Shown here: positions 47,745-58,989 of the stretch, piece by piece
How the letters are laid out: the number at the start of each line of letters is the position of its first letter
Position numbering within the stretch: position 1 is the stretch's first letter
DNA from: Hofstenia miamia
Lineage: Eukaryota > Xenacoelomorpha > Acoela
Length of the DNA: 64,000 bases
Reading direction: 5' to 3'
Assembly (NCBI GenBank): GCA_004352715.1
Contig: SCFE01000021.1
Coordinates: 809,228-873,227 of the forward strand
Notes under the pieces: generated by a model
What the model was told of the DNA's origin: nothing
Database searches by the model: none
The model's input: the letters and a program-made list of their open reading frames with translations, nothing else
Made by a program: the position numbers and the translations under genes

Positions 47745-50356
47745 GTTAGGCACAAAAAGACTTCACAAGTGCAACATTTCACTTTCACAATTCCTTTACA
47801 GTGAGGTAAATAACGTCTTCCCATTTCAGAACTCATTTATTGAAATGTACTGTTTCATGATTTTGAAATTATTTAGTGTGAATATCTGCTGCAGGTGAAA
47901 TTCTGAAAATGAAGAGGGTCTGTCTCGTTTCCAATCAGTGTCAAGGGCGCACTTAATGGAAATATATGTATTATGTTTCAAATTGCCAAGACATACCACT
48001 GCTGTGCTTTAATGCTGCCATAGAAATATCAAATCAAATTAGAAATGCTAAATAACAATTTCAACATATAATTGTAAAGACCTTCATTTTACATAGTGTT
48101 GCCAAATAACAACAATCCTATTTTAGCTAATTACAAAAGTGTGATACAATTTAGAAGCAGTTATTAATAAACAGTAAATTTAGAAACAAGAATTTCATCA
48201 CAAATTTTTATTAGGCTTGAATTCAAGATTATATTTTAAAATTTTACATAGGCTTCCAACTTCAATTTACCATATCAATATTTTTATTGTATTAAACCTA
48301 GTTTTAGAAGTCTCAAAATTATTTTAGAAATTTTCTAGAATTAGGAACAACTGATTACAAGTAAGACAACCTTCTATATTCAAATAATAAATAATTAAAA
48401 GATCAACAATAAACTAACAATTAATTAAGTTTTCTAATAGATGCAGAACTAATTCTAGTTTCATTGTTAAACAACCATGTCCAGCACCTTCAAGCACTGT
48501 GTGATCTAAGTGCTTGTTATAGCTATTTACATTACCCACAGGAATGTTAAATTTATACAATAATTTCCAGTTGGATTTTCCCTGAACTCCTGCTTCAATG
48601 TGCTGATTCACACTTAAATAGTTCAAAAGAGAATCACGTTTTCCACTGTATATTGAAACTGGAATTTCATACAAATTATTCAGCTTGTTTAATACATCAA
48701 CTTGCTCATTACCATTCTTAGTCAACTTGCATTTTCTGAAACACACTTTCCAATATTTATTTCACACATGTAGATTTTCTTGAACATCCTCTCTATTTAG
48801 ATATTTCTCCAGATGTTGAAATGTTGTGTTAATTGATGATTCTAAACTTAGTGGATAAAAATGTATGTATTCTAGAATATTCTAAAAATTCTAATCTAAT
48901 TCCAGTGGAGAAACTGAGGGGGTACGGACACACCAGGCCCCCAAATTTAGTTTACAAAACTAGAAACAAAACTTATTAATATCAATTTTAAGGAAGATAA
49001 TCATATTAATATAACAATAAAATGAGTTCCACAATTAGAAAAAAAATTCTTATAAACAATTTTTGACGATTTCATAGGCTTAATAATAATGTAGATATCA
49101 ACATATGAAGATACACAAAATATTAATTAGTAAAAATATTTTCTATACATCACAAACAGCTACTGAAACTTTAATAAATACAATTAGGAGAAACTGGAAT
49201 TTGGAGTCATATTGAGGTTTTTTATCAGCCCCAAATTTACCTAGTGAAAGCCACTGTCTAATTCTATATTGAAGATGATACTTTCCTTGAAGTATAATTT
49301 ATTATCTATATTCTCAGCATTTGTATTTTCACTCTAATAAAATTAGAAAATTTTATATGGTTGCTAACTATAATACAAAATTAAGAAATTGATTTTCAAT
49401 GATGTTTGTAAAAACCAAATAATTGTATAGACTTTGCAGGTATCAGAATACTAATTTGTGTCAAAACTTTTGATCTTTTATCAATGAGTAGCATGATAAT
49501 AAAATTAATTGATAGAAAACAGAGTGTTGTAGAGCTTCGATCTTACACTAATATCCTTTCAAAAATTTATAAAAGCCTGCTTACGAAATTCAGAATAAAT
49601 ATTTTTGGAAATATTGCATCTTTTCAATGATTCATCAAACAAATATTGTGACACTAGGCCTGTTATGACAAAGTATTTGTAAAAGAAGTAATCTTTTTTC
49701 ACATTTTTCAATTTTGGACTTCCAATGAACAGAACTTCAAGTTACACTTTTGGGATTTAGGTTCAATTATCTAAAATAGAACTTACTCAGGACAACAAAA
49801 GTTTTTGATTGTTTGATCAATTATTGTGTTTTGAGTCCAAAAATAAAATATTGCATTTAAAAGTGCTATAGAAAATTGAAACTTAGAAACAGAATCATGA
49901 AGAACTGTTAACAATTATAGTATAGATCTAAGAAACAAATTATCAATGAAATTAAAAAAAAATCTATTTTTAGGGAATTTAAGAAAAAAATTAAATTAGA
50001 ATTATCACCAAAGAAAAGAATTTACTTGGATATTTAAAGAATAATATCTGTAACTAAGTAATATCAATTTGCAACTAAGTGGAATTTATAGGAAACAATT
50101 TATTTTAAACATTTATAAGTATTTTTATACTTTTTTGTATAAGACAAAGGTCTGAAAATATATTATTATAATTAAAAAATAGGAAATACTGAAACAAAGT
50201 TATTAGAAATGTCAAATATTTTCAATATGCTAAGTATATTTAGACTTACCATAGGCAAGAGCAGTTAATTTTGTGAAGGCATTGTTATAGATTTCAATTT
50301 ATCTCTGTATCTCTGAAGTTCTGCAAAAATTCTCTTTTATAAAAATTGTATAACTG

Positions 50357-50405
<49 letters not shown>
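47745..50405 (-). repeat. Large inverted repeat 2, right arm
   Basis: Inverted copy of the left arm with moderate divergence (many substitutions and indels, clearly older than inverted repeat 1). It ends in a TA microsatellite at 50360-50405, the same sequence type that bounds the left arm. It carries copy D of the carboxypeptidase. Confidence 0.88.
48414..49770 (-). pseudogene. Serine carboxypeptidase (S10) copy D, degenerate
   Basis: Minus-strand exon 3 is at 49770-49547 and exon 4 at 48841-48414. Exon 4 is the best preserved of all copies: VSIYSGKRDSLLNYLSVNQH, then NIPVGNVNSY and HTVLEGAGHGCLTMKLELVL, keeping the active-site Asp and His contexts. It has one TGA where other copies have a Trp codon before NKYW. 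Exon 2 is deleted: intron sequence 'TTAACTGCTCTTG' is joined to the donor 'CCTATGGTAAGT' near 50250-50270. No exon 1 or GESYAG exon. Confidence 0.83.

Positions 50406-50406
<1 letters not shown>
50360..50406. repeat. (TA)n microsatellite
   Basis: Pure TA dinucleotide run at the outer end of inverted repeat 2. Confidence 0.97.
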
Positions 50407-50410
<4 letters not shown>

Positions 50411-50590
50411 ACGGTGCAATTCGGGTGCAGGTCGTTCTCAGCCGTCTTGGGACTAGCACGTAAACCCGTTCAGTTCTGGGGCTTAGTTGATCCAGAATAT
50501 TCTCGTGTTACTATTGATGGTAGCTTTGTTGTCTCGCTTCGGCACTGATTGCCACGTAATCTTGCTTAGTTAGTAATTTTTCGATGTTAG
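50407..50590. other. Short GC-rich island of unknown origin
   Basis: Roughly half GC in a 30% GC setting, abutting the TA microsatellite. No ORF longer than about 25 codons and no tRNA or rRNA fold recognised. Sharp compositional borders suggest inserted DNA. Confidence 0.5.
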
Positions 50591-51025
50591 TTACACATAT
50601 ATTTAAAAGTTTTTTCATTAAAGCCAAACATAATTACTCCTTTGGTATGATGTGTAAACTGGCCCAATGATTTTGAAGAATTCCTATTGAATATAGGGTT
50701 AGCAATTAAAATCAAGCGAGGTGAAATCACAATTAAGAATTCATAGAATAATATACACATTTTTATGAAGTTAATTGGTGCTGAACAATTTTAAATTATG
50801 AATCACATATTTGAAATTACCTCAAAATTTCATTTTGCTATATAAACTAAATAATTGTGGTAATATTATGGAAATTTAATTATTAAGCACATTTTGTGAT
50901 TATCATTAATACTTTTTGTGCAATATATAGCTGAAGTAATTCCATATTTTTTTACTTGTACACAAAATAAGGTCGCAAACATTTTTCAAAAATGCGTGCA
51001 ATACCATTTTCATTGTAATTTTATT
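50591..51025 (+). repeat. Partial copy of the carboxypeptidase 5' flank
   Basis: Matches 35275-35345 and 36330-36655 but stops before exon 1, where a LINE fragment begins, so the gene copy that should follow is missing. Confidence 0.85.
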
Positions 51026-51290
51026 TTTCAGAGATTGACATAATTGCATCACTTGTAAAGGAGTTGGTCGATTTGTATTTGCAGTATTTTATCGAATAAT
51101 TTAGTAAAGGTTGTGTTATTCAGATTGGCTTATAATTTTTCACAATAAGGGAACCTCCATTTTTATATAAAGATCTTATATCTGATTTTTTCATGTCTCC
51201 GGAAATTCGTTTTCAACGATGCATTAATTAAGTGCAAATAATAGTTGGTCGTTAAATATATAAAAAAATTCTTAATTGTAAAAAAGGTAA
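51026..51290 (-). pseudogene. LINE reverse-transcriptase fragment
   Basis: Minus strand reads SGDMKKSDIRSLYKNGGSLI then VKNYKPI and, in another frame, TFTKLFDKILQIQIDQLLYK. This corresponds to the RT block 'K-x-x-x-I-x-P-L-x-K-x-G...V-NYRPI' and is close to the copy at 23690-23960. Truncated on both sides. Confidence 0.75.
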
Positions 51291-51429
51291 ATGAGTCGAA
51301 TCTGAAGATTTAATAACGTCTAAATTTCGTACAATAACTTTTAATTATTCTAATGTAGAAAACCTAAATTGCAACGTCGACTTACAATTTGATTAAGCTT
51401 TGATAGAAGAATTTTATGAAAATTGAAGT

Positions 51430-51760
51430 AACCTCATTTCTAGGCCGATTCTCTTTCCAAAAAACTCGTAATATTGAATACCCTGCTGAAATTCTTCATG
51501 CTAATAAAAACCTACCACCTTGTAATACGATTAAGATACAGGGAAATACTCATAAAAAGAATTCTAGATCAAACTTTCACAGGTGTTAGGCATAAGGAAG
51601 ACGTTTTAAATAAATCCTTCATTAATGTCGCCATTCCAAACTGGAACTCGCAACCTAAGGAAATTAAGAACATTGAAAAAATATATTTCTGGTAAATCAT
51701 TGCCAGAATACAAACTGTATAAAGATGACTATGCGATAACTCGTTATTAATGTAGTACAA
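51430..51760 (+). pseudogene. LINE C-terminal fragment, opposite orientation
   Basis: Plus strand reads FSFQKTRNIEYPAEILHANK, LPPCNTIK, and after a frame change SFINVAIPNWNSQPKEIKNI. 'S-x-x-x-A-x-x-x-WN-x-x-P-x-EI' is the LINE ORF2 end. It faces the minus-strand RT piece at 51026-51290, so the pair is head-to-head and cannot be one insertion. Confidence 0.65.
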
Positions 51761-53344
51761 TAGTAATTTATTCATATATTGAAAAATTTGTTTTTGTAAT
51801 TTATGTAATTTGTGCATATGTGTTGTGGGGAGTATTGATGGGCACTATTCAGATAAATTAGCAGTTATTTAATTAACATTTTTCTGAATAAATATTCTGT
51901 TATACTATTTTATCTAACATGTTTTATATAATATATTAAAATATATAACTTTCTATATAACAATTAACACTTGGGAATTTCAGATGAAATTCCACTCCTG
52001 TTCTCAATCCAATTGAAATAATATGTCACTTCTAGCTCTCAAAATCTAATTTTATATTCATTATGTATACATACATACATACATACATTTATATATATAC
52101 ATGTATATATATATACATATATATATATAGCATTTTTCATGTATAGATTTAACTAGGCTTTAAAAAATGTTCTGCCGATCAACCGGTTACAGTTGGCACC
52201 GGTACCAGTTGTGTCGGGTTGACACGTAGACCACGCAGAAATAACTTACGTGGACATAAGAAATCCATCTGCGACTTGTAGTTGTTTATCTGATAAATAT
52301 TTTTAATAAAATTGTATATAAATAGAAATGAAGCGCTGTTAAAATGATGGAAATTTATCCTTTAGTGGTTTATTCATTGCTTCGTGGTTTTATTAATTTT
52401 AATTAAATGCGCAGCTAAACGTTCGTTGTGTGCATTGATCGAGGGTTGTCTGTGAGGGATTTACAGATTAGATGTCAGCCTTGATGCTTGCATGCAAATA
52501 GGTTACGGTTAGGAATAGGAACGTTTTTATTTTGATGTTTAGCTGGCTACCACTCAATCACATCGCATGTAGTAACAACTGCAGGAAAGGCAGATAGCCA
52601 CCATAGGCGTGTTGATAACTAACCCTATTTTAGATCCAAATTAATTGACCTATAAGAGACCAAAACAAGACCGTGTTAATTTGTATTTTATCTATATGTA
52701 GGTTAGGAGCTACCATAGTTTGTAGTTGTCTTTTTACTCTGTTTGTAGCTCGTGTTGTGTCATTCTTACGTGTCAGTCATTATCATAAATAGTTTAACTA
52801 AATGTAGGAAGCTGCTTTATTTTTATGTTAACAATTTTTAATTAGTGCAATAGCAGCTAGTGTCAGGTTGCGATACTTTATCGCATCCATACACTAAATT
52901 AGTACGTATCAAGAATGAGAATTAAGTCGATTAATGACTTGTATTTATTTCACTAAGTGAGGCACACATAACAAAACTCTTTCAATGAGACTGAGCTGAG
53001 TTGCAGTGGATGTAATGATGGAGGTGGATAGATGGAACGGATCGAACTGTTGGACTGCGAACCATCTTTGTGATGCAGCTTCAGGCAAGCGTGCCCACTT
53101 GCACTCTCTCTTGTTATTACCTTCGAAGATGCTACCTAAATAGTAGTGGTTGTTACGCTAGTTTGGAGTATTAATTAAGTTAATTCTATAGTTACACAAC
53201 GACGAAAGAAAAGCGAGAGTGAACGTACACATTACCCTGCGAGTTGGAATATGTATTTGATTGTATCTAAACTATACTCCGTTATTATGCACATCCTGAT
53301 GTTACAAGATATGTTAGGTTATAGTTGGATGTAAATTCCAGAAT
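51761..53344. other. Non-coding interval
   Basis: Contains an (ATAC)n and TA microsatellite at 52063-52130, and a GC-richer patch 52170-52260 with AACCGGTT and CACCGGTACC palindromes. No gene recognised. Confidence 0.45.
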
Positions 53345-54189
53345 AAAATACGTTCGAAAATTAATCCAAGTTTTGGTAAAATGCTAATAGGCCGGTAATT
53401 AGTTACATTATTTTTTGATCCATGGTTTAAAATTGGAATTACATGGGATGATTTCTATATGGTGGGTACTGTACCATGATTTATGCAGTTCTTAAACATG
53501 TTTAAAATATGAACGGACAACGCGCTCCTATAGCTATAGAAAAAGCTTTCAGGAATATCATCCAGGCCACACCCATGGGTAGACATTTCATCCAGAGCTT
53601 TGCATACCAAGTCAAGATTTACATCCACTTTATTGAAAACAGATGGTTCAAAATCAGTCATAATTGGATCAGATTCTTCATAAACCGATGAAAAATAATT
53701 GCTAAATAGATAACTTGCACTTTGTGCATCAACTGCTTCCATCTCATTTCAATGAACAGGTAAAGGAATGTTGAACTGTTTAAGGGACTGCACAAAGGTT
53801 AAAATTTTTATCTTTGCTTAAATTTTCTAATAAAATTAAACTGTCCATCTCAGCAGATTGGAATAATTGGTTAGACAAATCATAATACTTCTTATTTGGC
53901 TTACCAACCCGTTTTATTAGGGAGTTGCATTTATTATATAAATGAATCGTATGAGAGGTAAAATACGAAGGAAACAAATGACGAATTTTTCTTTTTTGAG
54001 GAATAAATTGTAAAAAGCTTTCCATTATATTTTCATACCAAAGTCTGACATAAGACTCATTGTCATCACCATTGATATTGAACGAAAAAAGAGATATTTG
54101 ATAAAATTCAGTTAAGGCAGATTCATTTGCGTAGTTAAAAGAAGTAAAACCAGAATGTAGAATCATGTCAATCCACTGTGAGTGTGTTA
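53345..54189 (-). pseudogene. Jockey/CR1-type LINE fragment (linker and RT start)
   Basis: 54166-53780 encodes the segment between endonuclease and RT (QFIPQKRKIRHLFPSYFTSH). A frameshift and a TGA precede 53742-53455, which reads YLFSNYFSSVYEESDPIMTD and STHGCGLDDIPESFFYS, then GTVPTI, a TAG where Trp is expected, and HVIPILNHGSKNNVTNYRPI with SILPKLGLIFERILF. 'T-G-x-D-x-IP' and 'NYRPIS-L-x-x-x-x-K-x-x-E' are classical LINE RT blocks. The catalytic block is missing because the fragment ends at 53345. Its 5' end abuts the truncated Gypsy integrase. Confidence 0.85.
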
Positions 54190-54190
54190 C

Positions 54191-57100
54191 TTAGAGAAAA
54201 CTATTACTTTCCACTGCCCCATTCACCTGTGGATGGTATGTGGTTGTCTTTTCTGTTAGTATTTCCATCAGTTTAGTCATCTCTTCAAACAGTTTACTTT
54301 CGAATTGGACGCCCCTATCAGATATTATTGTTTGCATTGGTCCGAATTTTAAAATCCACTCCTTCATGATCTTGTCCGCTACTACTTTTGCTGTTGTTGA
54401 ATCTAACGGTATCATTCGAGCATATTTTGTAAAATTATCAACTAAGACCAATATATACTAATAACCCTCGTCATCTTGAGACAATTTTTCCAAGTCCACA
54501 TGAATGATTTCGTTGGGTGCTGTTGCCATAATTTTCTCAAGCAGAGCGGTTTGTACCGGGAAGTGGCTCTTGTTATTTATAAGACATGTATTGCATTTGT
54601 TAATAATATCTTCTACCATTCTTCGAATACTCGTCGTTATAAACCAAGCATTAAAGGTATTCTCTGTTTGTATTATACCTAAATGTCCATTCTCGTGTAT
54701 CTTTCAAACTAATTCCCTTTTGTAATATTCAGGGATTGCTATTCTCAGCATCTTTCCTTCTATATACAAAAGTCCATTTCTATTTAATTTCCACTTATAT
54801 CTCTGGAAGTAACTTTTGGCTTCTTTTCCCAGCGTCCACTCGTCATTGTCCATTTTATCTCATATGTCCTTCAATATGATATCAGTTTTTTGTTTTTCAA
54901 TTATGTCTTTCTCGGATATTTCTTCCTTAATTATTATTGGCATTATTGCATTACCTTTTTTATCCGTATTAATATCAGGTAGTTCAGCGTATTCATTGTG
55001 TGACATGAACTGAAATTGTTTCTTTTCGCCATCTACTTTTTCGATATCTCTTTGATATTCTGGCAACGCTGTCCAAAAATCTGCATTCTTATGTAACGTT
55101 CCTTTCCGATGTTCTATCGTAAATTTAAATTCATTTAAGTATTCAATCCATCATGATACAATTGACGATTTATCACCTGAAAACTTTTTAAGCCATGCTA
55201 ATCCACTGTTATCGGTTCTTACTTTAAACGTTTGTCCTATTAAAAAATAACGAAATTTCTTTATGCTTTCGACCAGCGCCAACATTTCCAATTTCGTCGA
55301 ACCATAATTTTCCTCACTCTGTTTTAGCTTACGACTAAAAAATTGTATGGGCACTTCTTTACCATCCTTTATCTGACCTATGCACGCCCCTATCGCAACG
55401 TTGCTTGCGTCGCAGTCAAGGATAAATTCCTTATCATAGTCCGGTGTATTCAATGATGGCATCATGCTCAATTCATCTTTTATATTATCCAACTGATCTT
55501 GTTCTCTCCATGTCCACTCGAAAACTTTATTCTTTTTAAGCAATTCTGTCATCTTACTCGTTTTATGAGCCACATTGGATATAAATGAACCATAATAGTT
55601 GATAAAACCCATAATACGCTGTAAATCCTTTTTTGTTTTCAGACTACTAATGTTTTGAATCATCTCTCTCGCATTATTCTTCATTCGTATTTCACCTTTC
55701 CGGATTTGTCTCCCCAGGAATACGACTTGTTCTTTTAAAATTTCACACTTCTTTCCATTAACACGTAGACCTGCCTTATACAGGATGTTCAGTGTTCTGT
55801 CCAGCTTCTCAAAGTGTTCTTCAATTGTATCACTTGCTATCAATATATCATCTATATATGCGCTTATCCCTTTTTCAACTTGTTTGTTGTTCTGTTTCAA
55901 AACTTTCGTTACATATCTTTGAAACGTAGCTGGGGCGTTACATAACCCGAAAGCCATGTACATCCATTCAAACAGCCCATATGGCGTTATAAATGCTGTT
56001 TTTTCAATATCCGCAGGCTCCATTGGCACCTGCCAGTATGCTTTACAGAGATCTATACATGTGTAATACTTATTTTTACTAGCTTCGTATATAATATCTT
56101 CTATCCTCGGGAGTGGATAGGCGTCTTTCTTTGTGATATCATTAAGTTTCCGGAAATCTATACAGAGTCTGTATTTCTCACCTTGTTTCACAAAGACCAT
56201 GGGCGCAGCATAAGGACTTTCGCTTGGCCTTATTATCTTGTTATCAATTAGTTCATTCAATATGGTGTTATAATGTTCTTTCAAGTGTTCGGGAACTCTT
56301 CTACACGGCAATCTTATTGGTTCTTCAGTTGTGGTTATTATTTTGTGCGTTTCTCCAACTGCCTTTCCCACGCTTATCTCACCGTAGTTAAATATTTTTG
56401 CGTGTCTTTTAAGTATCGTTACCAGCTGCTTTCTTTCCTCCACACTCAGGTGTTGATACTCTTCCTCTGTTATTTCCGGTATTTGATACTCCGCGTTTTC
56501 TTCTTGTATTATATTAATCGCTTTGTTTACCATCGTTTTTTCGGTCTTTACTTTTTTCCCTTTTAACTTCAGGGTATCCTTTCTTATATTAACCACATGA
56601 TTAGTTGCATTTAACATTGGTATCATTCCTTTGCCTTCTTTTACTACACACAAACTTGATGGAATCGATACTTTTTTCGTGTTGATCCCTTTTTGATCAT
56701 ATATCATAACTTCAGCCATTACGTAGTTTTCTGTCTCTATCTGACACATTTTCCAGTTGTTCGGTAGAATCTTTACATCTTCTTTTAACCGAAATTCTAT
56801 GGTTTCTGTGCCCTGCTCTTCTTCGCAAGTTGTTACTATTTCTTCTTGGACTGATATAGTTTTGTTCGTGTAATTGATGATACACTTATTATTCATCAAA
56901 AAGTCATTTCCCAATATCACCTCATAGGGTAGCGAATTTTTTTCTGTATCTATGACCGTAAATGTTTGCAAAAACGTGGTATTAGCGATCCTCATCAGTA
57001 CTTCCAATAATTTACCTTTAGTATCAATATAGTCTCCCGATGCATTTAGTAATCTGCTCTTTTCGCTTTCCAATTTTCTATTATCAAATCCTATTTTCGC

Positions 57101-57255
57101 CGCACATTCATCAGTAATAATTGATATTACTGCTCCCATATCTATAGTTGCTTTGACCATCACTCCGTTTATTACAACTGTAATTGTATTAGTCTTGATT
57201 AAGTCTGTCACGATTAACACGGGTGCACGGTTTACCGGAGGCGGCGCTCCCTCTA
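54191..57255 (-). pseudogene. Gypsy Pol (protease, RT, RNase H, integrase), broken
   Basis: The first part is open for about 700 codons; positions below count from the ATG at 57220. Protease: active-site motif is IDMGA (26-30) where DTGA is expected, with ILGNDF at 102-107. RT: YRLCIDFRKLND (350-361), CIDLCKAYWQVP (palm Asp 390) and YIDDIL (455-460), all conserved. RNase H: DCDAS (602-606), E645 and D670. A TGA at 55151-55153 precedes WIEYLNEF; more stops are at 54860-54862 (TGA), before KIHENGH (TGA) and before YILVLVD (TAG). Integrase keeps HENGH...CNTC, the first Asp in HVDLEKL, the second in SDRGVQF and the Glu in NGAVE, then ends. The altered protease and stops mean no function. Confidence 0.92.
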
Positions 57256-58896
57256 ATTTAAAGTATCATCTTTTGTTTCTTCTGTTTGTTCCAATTCGTC
57301 TTCATCATCTAATAGGTCTTCCTCATCAAAATATGCTTCTTCCTCCTCGATAAAGTTAATCTTTTGCTTGCAATATTTCTTTGTATGACCTTTCTTTCCG
57401 CACGCCTGGCATTTTAGATCTTTTCTATTTATGCGTTTTACCATTCCGTCTTTCAGCTTTATCTCTCGTGCATGGAGAACGACCTGTGCTGTCACTAACG
57501 CAAGCTGAGGAGGGCGTGTAGCATCATCCAAACAGAAACTATCCTTCTTGAGAGATTGTTTATTAATTCGGGCATTGTTTTCCATCATGACTTGTATTCC
57601 CACACCTATCCTTATCATTCTTTCCAGCGAGTCATTCGTGTCAGATTTAATTTCTAACTGTTGGTGAATGAGTTCTGGTAATCCATTCCATATATGAGAA
57701 AACAAGTCATATTTGGAATATGTGCTCTCTCTGGAACTCAATTTCAATAATCTTTCCTCTTGCGACATATAATTGTGCAGATCTTCCCTTTTATTCATTT
57801 TCAAACTATTTAATAACATCTGATACTGACTTTTGAAACTTTCATCATCATAATACCACTAATACTCTCCTATTAGTTTTTTGTAATCTGTTTTAGTTTC
57901 CAGATCCAATACTAAATAATGCTGGTATGCTGCTCCTCCCAAATATAGAAGAAATCTTGCTGCTGCTTGCTTCTGTATCACTTTCCTTTCTTTCATACTC
58001 ATTTTGAACATTTGAATCCATTCTTTAAATGTAGGTGAGTAACTGTCTACTCTACCCATAAATTTTGGCAGTATTGCTTTGCATGCCAGCGTATCATTAT
58101 CTTCCTCCTCCAACAACATCATTTCTTCATATATTGGTTATATTTCACTTGAGCTTTTGCATTTTTCTTTATCCTGCTTTGTTATGTTCACAACCAATTT
58201 TTCTACAAATTCGTCTTCTGTTTGACAGAATTGATTTTTGGCCAATTGATTTTTCCGGCTCTTGTATTACTGTATTTTGTATTACTTTAACACTCCCTTT
58301 TCCTTCTTCTGTCGTTTCTTCATTTGTCAATGATATTAGTTGGATTTTATCTTTCAAATCGTCTATTTCAAGTTGTTTCATGATATAATCTTCCCTTGTT
58401 GCAACTTCTCACTTTGCATTTTTATCTCTTTATTAGCTTCTACCAATTTTTCAATTTGTTTTTGAAATACATTTCTTTGCTCCATTAGCCTTAGGCTAGT
58501 GTCTTGTGTAATTTCTTCAATGCATTTATCTTTTTCAGCATTCATCATCTCTATCTCAAACATTCTTTGAGTTAAGTTTTCTATTTGTAATGTTAACTCT
58601 CGTCTTTCATTGTTGTTGGTCTCTATTATTTTCATCAATTCAATTATTGAAAATTCTGCACCTTCTCTCTCCAATTGCAAAATTATCTCTGTTGGGCAAT
58701 TCTGGCTTTCAGGGGATGTATTTACATTTGCTGGTGTTCTTTGACTTTGGGGTGTTCTCTGTGTTTTGGGTTTAGTCCTCTGCTTCTTACGTGAATTTAC
58801 CATTTTCATTATTACTGGAAGTAATTGTTTGATGATCTCCTTTAGCATTTTTGTTGTACTTAAGGTTACTGTTGCTTGTTGCCTCTTCACTTGCAT
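57253..58896 (-). pseudogene. Gypsy Gag, broken into four frames/pieces
   Basis: The N-terminal part (58896-58378) is basic, Pro-rich, then coiled-coil (ERRELTLQIENLTQRMFEIE). An overlapping ATGA junction leads to 58381-58169, a TAA follows, then a capsid-like helical segment 58122-57859 (FKEWIQMFKMSMKERKVIQK). A TAG at 57859-57861 separates it, in the same frame, from 57819-57253, which contains SQEERLLKLSS and the CCHC zinc knuckle CQACGKKGHTKKYC, then an acidic tail ending at TAG (57253-57255). Gag forms the particle and binds the RNA through the knuckle. The interruptions make it non-functional. Confidence 0.88.
57256..57262 (-). promoter_or_regulatory. -1 ribosomal frameshift heptamer T TTA AAT
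   Basis: In the gag frame the last codons are ACT TTA AAT TAG. T_TTA_AAT fits the X_XXY_YYZ slippery rule exactly. The pol frame is -1 relative to gag and is open from just here. Five bases after the heptamer a GC-rich stem GGAG-CGCCGC-CTCC, then CGG-TAAA-CCG, could stall the ribosome, at the spacing usual for such sites. Confidence 0.85.
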
Positions 58897-58989
58897 TACT
58901 TATTTCCCATGAATGAGAAGAAACATCTATCTTGACTTGCTCACACATCATATAAATAATACTTCTTGTTTGTAACATTCTGTACGTAC

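Larger units (their letters stand above)
54191..58989 (-). mobile_element. Ty3/Gypsy LTR retrotransposon, truncated and decayed
   Basis: Order on the minus strand is gag, protease, reverse transcriptase, RNase H, integrase, the order of Ty3/Gypsy elements. The gag start lies next to a 1000-N gap that may hide the 5' LTR; the 3' side ends just after the third integrase catalytic residue, where a LINE fragment begins, so the integrase tail and 3' LTR are gone. Stops are found in gag, after RNase H and within the integrase. Base composition is richer in GC than the neighbourhood. Confidence 0.93.

Noticed and set aside
56273-58775. Several plus-strand ORFs across the Gypsy element
   Set aside because: They are antisense shadows of gag and pol.
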